From Puniceicoccales bacterium (GTDB taxonomy: Bacteria > Verrucomicrobiota > Verrucomicrobiia > Opitutales > LL51), in assembly GCA_031267435.1 (NCBI GenBank), contig JAIRZB010000024.1:1-5197 (forward strand): a stretch of 5,197 bases of DNA. The letters are read 5' to 3'. The notes under the pieces are model-generated. The model had not been told where the DNA came from. It worked only from the letters and a program-made list of their open reading frames with translations, and made no database searches. The position numbers and the translations under genes were made by a program. Shown here piece after piece: positions 1-5,141 of the stretch (within the stretch, counting starts at the first letter, position 1; every line of letters starts with the position of its first letter).

Positions 1-16
1 CCTTGCCCTGGCGGGG

Positions 17-44
17 ATTCTAAGGGCGCGCAGCCCTTAGGAAT
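17..44. repeat. GC-rich palindrome 3' of murJ
   Basis: The arms CTAAGGGC (20-27) and GCCCTTAG (33-40) pair perfectly around a five-base loop. The stem extends by three A/T pairs (17-19 with 42-44) past a bulged G at 41. It lies about eight bases past the murJ stop codon (52-54), so in the murJ transcript it would form a 3' hairpin, but no U-run follows on either strand. It may be an mRNA 3' stabiliser, a factor-dependent end, or a dispersed repeat; the window edge hides its left context. Confidence 0.5.
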
Positions 45-51
45 AAAATTC

Positions 52-1617
52 TCATGGGAGGACATTTAATTTTTTTTTAAACTTTCTGACCAATCGCTTG
101 ACGAATGGCTTTAATTCATTTAAATGCCTCCGCCCTAGCAACAGGTATAAAAGTCCAAAATAAGTAATAATGCCCAGTGGTATATTGGTACACAAACTCA
201 CGATGCCATGTATTTTCCCTGAAAAGTATAGGGCCAAAACTTGATCAAGGGCAGTGACGATAACTCCCATCAACAAACTTGAAGCCAATGCTTTGAAAAA
301 TTTTACTGTAAAAATCGGTATTCGAAATTCTTCATAATGCCGCCACAACCCTTCGTAAAGCAATAGTGTTTGTAAAATTATCGACAGCAAATTTGCCAGG
401 GCAATCCCTATTGCTTCCAAATAAAACATCAAACAAATTGTAAGTATTATATTTGTTGCGCAGTTGATAAATGAAAAAATCATAGGCCTTATCGCGTCCT
501 TTTTGCTATGGTAGCCGCGGACAAAATGGGTCGATAGGGCGTAAAATGGCAGCGAAAGAATAAAGATTCGCAACACTGGTAAAACCAAATCCATATCTTG
601 CATACCGAATTGTCCCCAATGAAATAATAGGTCAAGAATTGTCCGATCCAGACACCAAAGGCCTACCATCGAAGGTAAAATAATCACGGAAAGGACAAAA
701 ATTCCTCGTTCGAATTCCGCATGCAGTAATGCTTTTTCTCCCCTTGCTTCAAAGTTCGATAGGCGCGGGAAAATCACTGTCATAACCGCAATCACCAAGA
801 CACCTATCGGTAATTCCGTCAGACGATTCGCCAAATATAGCACTGAAACTGCGCTGTCACTTACAAAATATGCCAACAGCCGCGAAATTGCTACGTTGAC
901 TTGTACCGTTGCCGCACCAATCACTCCGGGAAAAAATAACCGTTGGAAATCGTCAACGCGCTCGCCACTGCCGCGATCGAATCGAAATTGCCAACCGTAT
1001 TGATTTAATCCCCTCCATAGTAATAGCATTTGCAAAACACCGCCTACTAAAACGCCTAAACATAGACTGTAAACACATGCATTTTCACCCCAAGGAATAC
1101 TGATTACCACCGCTAAAATCATGCTCGCATTGAGTAAAATTGGATTGCCAGCCGCTAACAAAAATTTTCCAAAAACATTTAATACCGCCGAGAAAACCGC
1201 CGTAAGACAAATAAAAAACATGTACGGCAATAGGATCGCACTCAGCGCAAAGCAAATCCGCCATCGCTCCGGTGTTTGTCCGCAAACCATTCCATACAAT
1301 AAAAAAATAAGACCGATAAAAATAATACCCACCAGTACGCAGACGAGTCGAAAAAGTACTTTATTAAGTAGGACAAAGGCCTGTTCCTTGCCATTCGTAT
1401 GGTATTCATCGGAAAAAATTGGGATGAGGGCCGAATTCAACGCTCCTTCGCCTAAAAGCCGTCGAAATAAATTGGGTAAGGTAAAAGCGACCAAAAATGC
1501 GGAATTTAATTCCCCCGTTCCTAGGGCTGAAAAAATAAGTATATCGCGTAAAAGCCCTGATATCCGCGATAGGAACGTACAGCAAGAAACCCCTAAAATA
1601 TTCCGAAATACGCCCAT
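52..1617 (-). CDS. murJ: Lipid II flippase MurJ (MviN family), 521 aa
   Basis: Polytopic inner-membrane protein of the MviN/MurJ branch of the MOP superfamily. The family flips undecaprenyl-linked lipid II from the cytoplasmic to the outer face of the membrane for peptidoglycan synthesis. The N-terminus is diagnostic: SRISGLLRD at residues 17-25 and LPNLFRRLLGEGA at 47-59, with R18, R24, R52, R53 and E57 in the same register as E. coli MurJ. ANRLTELP at 263-270 matches the cavity motif around E. coli R270, and a charged loop RGYHSKKD lies at 367-374. Hydrophobic segments run throughout, fitting the family's 14 helices, and the length is normal. The ATG at 1617 is chosen because it gives exact N-terminal register and has TAAGG six bases upstream. 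The gene follows the dehydrogenase gene by 3 bases, so translation is probably coupled. Oddities: the E. coli acidic residues D39 and D269 appear as S39 and N264, and the basic C-terminal tail crosses an A9 run. Identity is secure; the flipping activity is inferred from family. Confidence 0.96.
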   Translation of the reverse strand: MGVFRNILGVSCCTFLSRISGLLRDILIFSALGTGELNSAFLVAFTLPNLFRRLLGEGALNSALIPIFSDEYHTNGKEQAFVLLNKVLFRLVCVLVGIIFIGLIFLLYGMVCGQTPERWRICFALSAILLPYMFFICLTAVFSAVLNVFGKFLLAAGNPILLNASMILAVVISIPWGENACVYSLCLGVLVGGVLQMLLLWRGLNQYGWQFRFDRGSGERVDDFQRLFFPGVIGAATVQVNVAISRLLAYFVSDSAVSVLYLANRLTELPIGVLVIAVMTVIFPRLSNFEARGEKALLHAEFERGIFVLSVIILPSMVGLWCLDRTILDLLFHWGQFGMQDMDLVLPVLRIFILSLPFYALSTHFVRGYHSKKDAIRPMIFSFINCATNIILTICLMFYLEAIGIALANLLSIILQTLLLYEGLWRHYEEFRIPIFTVKFFKALASSLLMGVIVTALDQVLALYFSGKIHGIVSLCTNIPLGIITYFGLLYLLLGRRHLNELKPFVKRLVRKFKKKLNVLP

Positions 1618-1620
1618 ATT

Positions 1621-2706
1621 TTACCTTAACGCATGGCTCGATGTTTCTAAAATTTGCACCTGTAGACGCAATACCCTAATGAGATTTTCCAGTCCCTGTT
1701 CAATCGTAATTCGAGGTGTATAGCCCAAATCCTTCTGGGCGCGCTCATGGGAAAAATAGTGATCCTTGCTCAGCGCCACGGCCAACGCCCGCGTCATTGG
1801 AGGTATTCTCGATCGATGGAAAATTTTATACCAACTTTCTATAAACAACCCAAGAAAATATGCCCTATGGAATGTCATTTTTTTAGTAACGGTTGGAAAG
1901 TTTAAACATTTAAGAATTGTGTTAATTAAATTCCATAGATTGACAGGTTTTTCTTGGCCAATGAAATAGGCTTTTCCGCAAGCTATTCCTGTATCTAGCG
2001 CGTCAAATGCTAGGAGGTGTGCATAGGCCGCATTTTCAATGAATGTAATATCCACCAAATTTTTACCGGATCCGATCTTTTTTAAGGTTTTATCGCGCAA
2101 GCATCTCAGGATATTTGGAATGAAATGGGGGTCACCTTCGCCCAGCATGAGATGGGGACGAATGGCGACGGTTTTAAGATTTTTTGAATTATGTTTTAAA
2201 ACGCATTCCTCAGCCATGGCTTTGGTTTGGGTGTAATACCAGTGATAATATTTTTGATACGGGAGGGACTCATCACATCCTGCGAGATTTTTTCCATTGA
2301 AAACGACGGCCGGTGTACTGGTATAGACTAATTTGGGAACGTCGTAGAGTAAGCAAGCTCTAACAATATTTTTCGTTCCAACAACATTCGTATTATAATA
2401 GGCACGATAATCGAAGTCCATTTGTGCGCGACCTGCGACGTGAAAGACGGCATCGACTCCTTTGACAGCCGCATAGGCATTGTCTCTAAAGGAAATATCA
2501 CCTTGCATGAATTCTACTCCGAGCGCGACAAGCCCTGGTTGTTCCCTACGGCCAACCGCACGCACCGCATATCCACGTTTTTGGAGGAGATTAATAATAT
2601 GGCACCCTAAAAATCCACCACCGCCTGTTACGAGAACCTTCACAGACCTTATTAGCATGGGTAACAAAAAAACCGTGTCAACTCCCGTATTTATATCAAT
2701 TCCCAT
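1621..2706 (-). CDS. NAD(P)-dependent epimerase/dehydratase, 3-beta-HSD / OleD-like, 361 aa
   Basis: Extended short-chain dehydrogenase/reductase. A Rossmann nucleotide-binding motif TGGGGFLG lies at residues 27-34 after a hydrophobic beta strand, GD at 69-70, HVAG at 89-92, the catalytic Ser region TSTP at 129-132, and YxxxK at Y158/K162. The C-terminal half (RPHLMLGEGD, FIENAAYAHLLAF, GKAYFIGQ, LGYTPRITIEQGL) resembles the 3-beta-hydroxysteroid dehydrogenase/isomerase group and especially OleD, the 2-alkyl-3-oxoalkanoate reductase of long-chain olefin synthesis. No oleA, oleB or oleC partner is in the window, so the substrate is not assigned; a nucleotide-sugar, sterol-like or beta-keto-acid substrate are all possible. 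Start choice: ATG 2706 has GAGGA nine bases upstream and a -10-like TATACT behind it, but adds about 21 residues before the conserved KVLVTGG. ATG 2658 or GTG 2643 would give the usual family N-terminus, with poorer ribosome sites. It is first in an operon with murJ. Confidence 0.9.
   Translation of the reverse strand: MGIDINTGVDTVFLLPMLIRSVKVLVTGGGGFLGCHIINLLQKRGYAVRAVGRREQPGLVALGVEFMQGDISFRDNAYAAVKGVDAVFHVAGRAQMDFDYRAYYNTNVVGTKNIVRACLLYDVPKLVYTSTPAVVFNGKNLAGCDESLPYQKYYHWYYTQTKAMAEECVLKHNSKNLKTVAIRPHLMLGEGDPHFIPNILRCLRDKTLKKIGSGKNLVDITFIENAAYAHLLAFDALDTGIACGKAYFIGQEKPVNLWNLINTILKCLNFPTVTKKMTFHRAYFLGLFIESWYKIFHRSRIPPMTRALAVALSKDHYFSHERAQKDLGYTPRITIEQGLENLIRVLRLQVQILETSSHALR
1624..1628 (-). 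promoter_or_regulatory. Ribosome-binding site of murJ, next to the upstream stop codon
   Basis: TAAGG on the minus strand lies six bases before the murJ ATG at 1617, directly before the dehydrogenase TAA stop (1621-1623). Ribosomes finishing the upstream gene would terminate at the murJ initiation site, which supports one transcript and translational coupling, and fixes the murJ start. Confidence 0.65.
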
Positions 2707-2715
2707 ATATTTCGA

Positions 2716-2720
2716 TCCTC
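2716..2720 (-). promoter_or_regulatory. Ribosome-binding site supporting the dehydrogenase start at 2706
   Basis: GAGGA on the minus strand is nine bases upstream of ATG 2706. It is the best Shine-Dalgarno match near any candidate start of this gene: ATG 2658 has none visible, and GTG 2643 has only AAGG three bases away. It therefore argues for the longer protein despite the non-conserved extension. Confidence 0.55.
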
Positions 2721-2728
2721 ATCGAAAA

Positions 2729-2756
2729 TTGACAAAGTATAAAAAACTTGAACAAT
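2729..2756 (+). promoter_or_regulatory. Possible promoter for the CPBP gene: TTGACA plus weak -10
   Basis: A perfect -35 consensus TTGACA lies at 2729-2734. At a 16-base spacing the sequence at 2751-2756 is AACAAT, a four-of-six match to TATAAT. The start point would then fall near 2763, downstream of the TTG at 2748 and just before the in-frame GTG at 2766, implying a nearly leaderless message from GTG 2766. The element overlaps the minus-strand -10 box, so the two promoters could interfere. The weak -10 keeps confidence low. Confidence 0.3.
2736..2741 (-). promoter_or_regulatory. Possible -10 box (TATACT) for the dehydrogenase-murJ operon
   Basis: TATACT on the minus strand matches five of six bases of the sigma-70 -10 consensus and sits about 30 bases upstream of ATG 2706, which would leave a short leader containing the GAGGA site. 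No good -35 hexamer is seen 16-18 bases further upstream, so this is a plausible but incomplete promoter call. Confidence 0.35.
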
Positions 2757-3707
2757 TCTTTCGCCGTGAACGGTGAGAAATTTTTAAAAAATGTATTTCG
2801 ATTTCCATTTTGCACGTTGGTTAGCTTATATTTTGTGAGTTTATTGGTAAGTTCGATCCTAACACCGCCTATCTTTAACCTTGTGGTTTACTGGGATCGG
2901 TACTATGCGTGCGATTTAACGGTTTACTGCCTAGGAAAAGGTTTCGTTATTTTTTTTGAGCGCATTCGCCTGATTAGTTTTCTATTTTTTTTCCCTTTAT
3001 TATGGAAAATGTACCGTCAGCAATTGGCAAAACGTCCATTAAATTCCTGGAATATGGAAATATTTTTACGATTTTGGGCCATGGGGAGTATGCTTATTTT
3101 TTTTATTTTTGGGATAAAGATGTTGTGTCTCCGTTTTTCATGGAATGCACTTTCCCATTGGTTTATTATTAAATCACTGTTAGGTGCGATTCTAATAGTA
3201 CTTTTGGAAGAATGGTTATTTCGTGGATTAATTTTGAACATTCTGCTTCGGCACGGAAAGACTTTTTTAGCGACTATTTTTTCTTCTTTCATTTTTGCGT
3301 ATTTTCATTTCCGCCCCAACTATAGGATTGATTCTCCGCAGGCCATAGCAACTCTAATGGATGGATTTCATTGTTTCTATGAAGTTATTTTCTATTCCCT
3401 AGCCGGCATTTCATGGTTTAAATTTTTAATATTGTTTGTTTTGGGATATTTTTTGGCGATGTTCTATGTTTATATTCAGGAGCTCGAGGCACCGATCGGC
3501 CTACATGGGGGTATTGTTTTTTCGCTAGCAATTTTTCGAAAATGCATTAGTTTCTCGGAAACTCATCCTTTTTTTGGCTCAAATGATCTGTTGGATTCAC
3601 CCTGTGCCCTCATGCTAATCATCCTTACAATTTTATCGACCCATCTCTACTATTTTTGTTACCGTAGGCCGTTTAATGGCAGTTGTCTAAGGGGTCCTTG
3701 CCCCTAG
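2748..3707 (+). CDS. CPBP family intramembrane metalloprotease (Abi/CAAX-prenyl protease 2-like), 319 aa
   Basis: Integral membrane protein with the signature of the CPBP (Rce1/Abi, PF02517-type) family: EEWLFRG at residues 154-160 (E154, E155, R159), a second motif FAYFHF with H187, and a third, GLHGGIVF, with H253. In this family the Glu and His residues line the intramembrane active site. Some members process CAAX proteins in eukaryotes; bacterial members have roles in bacteriocin immunity, regulated proteolysis or unknown processes. Hydrophobic segments are visible around residues 15-47, 67-86, 106-128, 138-155, 171-188, 222-245 and 284-305. The Asn often found four residues after the third-motif His is V257 here. 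The start is uncertain: TTG 2748 and GTG 2766 are both in frame, both lack a good Shine-Dalgarno, and the in-frame extension between them is only six residues. The gene is Phe-rich, with three T8 runs, and its last codons lie in a palindrome. The substrate is unknown. Confidence 0.87.
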   Translation: MNNSFAVNGEKFLKNVFRFPFCTLVSLYFVSLLVSSILTPPIFNLVVYWDRYYACDLTVYCLGKGFVIFFERIRLISFLFFFPLLWKMYRQQLAKRPLNSWNMEIFLRFWAMGSMLIFFIFGIKMLCLRFSWNALSHWFIIKSLLGAILIVLLEEWLFRGLILNILLRHGKTFLATIFSSFIFAYFHFRPNYRIDSPQAIATLMDGFHCFYEVIFYSLAGISWFKFLILFVLGYFLAMFYVYIQELEAPIGLHGGIVFSLAIFRKCISFSETHPFFGSNDLLDSPCALMLIILTILSTHLYYFCYRRPFNGSCLRGPCP

Positions 3708-3708
3708 A
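3686..3708. repeat. Palindrome covering the 3' end and stop codon of the CPBP gene
   Basis: TCTA and TAGA flank GGGG and CCCC around a six-base TCCTTG loop, giving eight base pairs with one bulged A at 3690. The stop codon TAG (3705-3707) is in the right arm, and the last residues LRGPCP are encoded by it. No T-run follows on the plus strand, so it is not a classical intrinsic terminator. It resembles the palindrome at 17-44 in its CTAAGGG core. Confidence 0.5.
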
Positions 3709-3717
3709 AATCCAAAA

Positions 3718-3749
3718 AATCCTTTGGCTGTGAATATGCCAAATGGATT
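3718..3749. other. Strong hairpin between the CPBP gene and sufS
   Basis: AATCCTTTGGC (3718-3728) pairs with GCCAAATGGATT (3738-3749): eleven base pairs with one bulged T at 3744 and a nine-base loop. On the plus strand it is followed by GTTGCGG, with no U-tract. On the minus strand four further T residues follow directly, so it looks like a terminator for transcription running leftward, although no minus-strand gene is visible just upstream of it. It could instead protect the 3' end of the CPBP mRNA or lie in the sufS leader. Confidence 0.45.
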
Positions 3750-3778
3750 GTTGCGGAATTCTGACCATCGGGAGCACT

Positions 3779-3859
3779 ATGCTTTGGATTAGGAAAAAAA
3801 TACAAAAGCTTGACAAGGGTAAAGAACCTGGAAACCTTGCGACAAGGGTATCATTTTGA
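3779..3859 (+). CDS. Possible 26-codon leader ORF directly upstream of sufS
   Basis: ATG 3779 is preceded by GGGAG (3770-3774) with a four-base gap. It opens a frame of 26 residues beginning MLWIRKKIQKLDKG and ending at TGA 3857-3859, one base before the sufS ATG at 3861. The peptide is basic, contains no Cys and has no recognisable domain. The arrangement would allow translational coupling to sufS, whose own AAGGG is rather far from its ATG. An ORF this short occurs often by chance, so it is a candidate only. Confidence 0.2.
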   Translation: MLWIRKKIQKLDKGKEPGNLATRVSF

Positions 3860-3860
3860 T

Positions 3861-5096
3861 ATGAGTTTCGATGTTTACACTTTTCGTCAACAGTTTCCGA
3901 TTCTTAGGAGTAGAAATAATTTTGGGAAAACTTTGATTTATTTTGATAATGCGGCGACTATGCAAATTCCGGAATGTGTAATCGAGGCGATGGCAAGCCA
4001 TTTGCGTACCAGTAATGCGAATGTGCACCGCGGAATCTATGGTCTCAGTGCAATGGCTGAAGAAGTTTATGAGTCAACGCGTAGGGAAATCGCCCGGTGG
4101 ATCCATGCCCGCGAGCCACGGGAAATTGTTTTCAATTCCGGCACAACGGAAGGTCTTAATTTTTTAGCGTCCCAATTCACATCACTCACACCCAAGGATG
4201 AAATTATTTTATTTATTCAGGAACACCATGCGAATATTCTTCCTTGGCAGCGTTTAGGTGCGACGATCCGCATTATTCCTATGACTGAGGAAGGTGATTT
4301 TGATAGTGACAGCCTTAGCCGCAAGCTTTCGGAACGCACGAAAATTGTTTCCGTTGCGCACATTGGAAATGTTTTAGGAACAATCAATCCGATTAAAAAA
4401 ATCGCACAAATGGCGCATACCGTGGGGGCGCTTTGTATTGTGGATGGTGCACAATCATTGGGACACGGTCCGGTCGACGTGCAGGAAATGGAATGTGATT
4501 TCTTCGTTACATCGGCACATAAGGCCTTTGGGCCGACGGGTATTGGATTTCTTTATGGGAATTCTAAGTATCTCGAGTGTTTTAAGCCATACCACCTAGG
4601 CGGGGGGATTGTCGAGCGCGTTGCTTTTGACCAGGCGGCAACCTTTCGCGAAATTCCGACTCGTTTCGAAGCGGGCACATCCAATATCGTTGGCATTGCG
4701 GGACTACGGGAAGCGATCCATTTCCTTCAAAAAATTGATTGGACTGCGGCACAAATTCATAGTGAGCGACTAAGGCTCCGTGTTTTCGAAATTTTGGAGC
4801 AAAATCCGTCCATTGAAATTTTAAAACCGAACAATCGGCGCACTGGAACTATTTCCTTCATCCACAGGTCCGTTCATCCCCACGATGTGGCGAGTATTTT
4901 TGACAGTGAGGGCATGGCGGTCCGTGCGGGGCACCACTGTGCGCAACCGCTTATGAAAGCGCTTGGCGTCAACGGTACGGTACGCCTATCGCTTGCGCTT
5001 TACAACACCGAAGAAGAAATTGAGACACTTATCCCTGCATTGCAAAAAGTTGGTCGAATTCTACAAAAAAATAACGCCAAAACTATTGAATTTTGA
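3861..5096 (+). CDS. sufS: Cysteine desulfurase SufS (class V aminotransferase, NifS-like group II), 411 aa
   Basis: PLP-dependent cytoplasmic enzyme that converts L-cysteine to L-alanine and passes the sulfur as a persulfide for Fe-S cluster assembly; family members can also act on selenocysteine. Visible features, numbered from ATG 3861: YFDNAAT at 27-33, NVHRGIYGLS at 54-63, NSGTTEGLN at 92-100, the cofactor-stacking His in EHHANILPW (H123), VDGAQS with D195 and Q198, the PLP Schiff-base lysine in SAHKAFGPTG (K221), RFEAGTSN at 268-275, and the persulfide cysteine in RAGHHCAQP (C360). The length matches SufS (about 400-415 aa), and the short RAGHHC loop places it with SufS/CsdA rather than IscS. 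The frame is open back to TTG 3810, but ATG 3861 matches family N-termini; AAGGG at 3844-3848 is 12 bases upstream. No sufB, sufC, sufD, sufE or sufU lies in the window, so its sulfur acceptor is encoded elsewhere. A terminator overlaps its end, suggesting it is last or alone in its transcript. Confidence 0.95.
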   Translation: MSFDVYTFRQQFPILRSRNNFGKTLIYFDNAATMQIPECVIEAMASHLRTSNANVHRGIYGLSAMAEEVYESTRREIARWIHAREPREIVFNSGTTEGLNFLASQFTSLTPKDEIILFIQEHHANILPWQRLGATIRIIPMTEEGDFDSDSLSRKLSERTKIVSVAHIGNVLGTINPIKKIAQMAHTVGALCIVDGAQSLGHGPVDVQEMECDFFVTSAHKAFGPTGIGFLYGNSKYLECFKPYHLGGGIVERVAFDQAATFREIPTRFEAGTSNIVGIAGLREAIHFLQKIDWTAAQIHSERLRLRVFEILEQNPSIEILKPNNRRTGTISFIHRSVHPHDVASIFDSEGMAVRAGHHCAQPLMKALGVNGTVRLSLALYNTEEEIETLIPALQKVGRILQKNNAKTIEF

Positions 5097-5110
5097 CGTT
5101 TATATTTTTG
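5065..5110. terminator. Probable bidirectional intrinsic terminator overlapping the sufS stop
   Basis: Bases 5073-5082 and 5091-5100 form a ten-position stem around an eight-base loop (5083-5090). On the plus strand nine positions pair with one C-A mismatch, and the T-rich TATATTTTTG follows. On the minus strand the mismatch becomes a G-U wobble, so all ten positions pair, and the hairpin is followed by A then seven T (5071-5065). The sufS TGA (5094-5096) lies inside the stem. The better leftward form suggests a convergent gene to the right of the window. Confidence 0.6.
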
Positions 5111-5141
5111 ATTTGATTTTGATTTTTTATACGAATTGGAC

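Noticed and set aside
20..40. Palindrome read as a classical intrinsic terminator of murJ
   Set aside because: On the murJ strand the stem is followed by AATCCCC, with no U-run, so it is listed as a repeat or hairpin instead.
1121..1723. A 200-codon open frame on the plus strand
   Set aside because: It lies opposite murJ and the end of the dehydrogenase, both secure by family motifs; its product has no recognisable domain and a composition typical of an antisense shadow.
3017..3292. A 91-codon open frame on the minus strand inside the CPBP gene
   Set aside because: It is antisense to the catalytic region of a recognised protein, has no domain signal, and no ribosome site I would trust.
3810..3815. 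TTGACA as a -35 box for sufS
   Set aside because: No acceptable -10 hexamer occurs 15-19 bases downstream; the TATCAT at 3849-3854 is 33 bases away.
3810..3860. Upstream TTG start for sufS giving 17 extra residues
   Set aside because: The extension is not family-like, the nearest AGGA is about 15 bases upstream, and ATG 3861 gives the normal SufS N-terminus and length.
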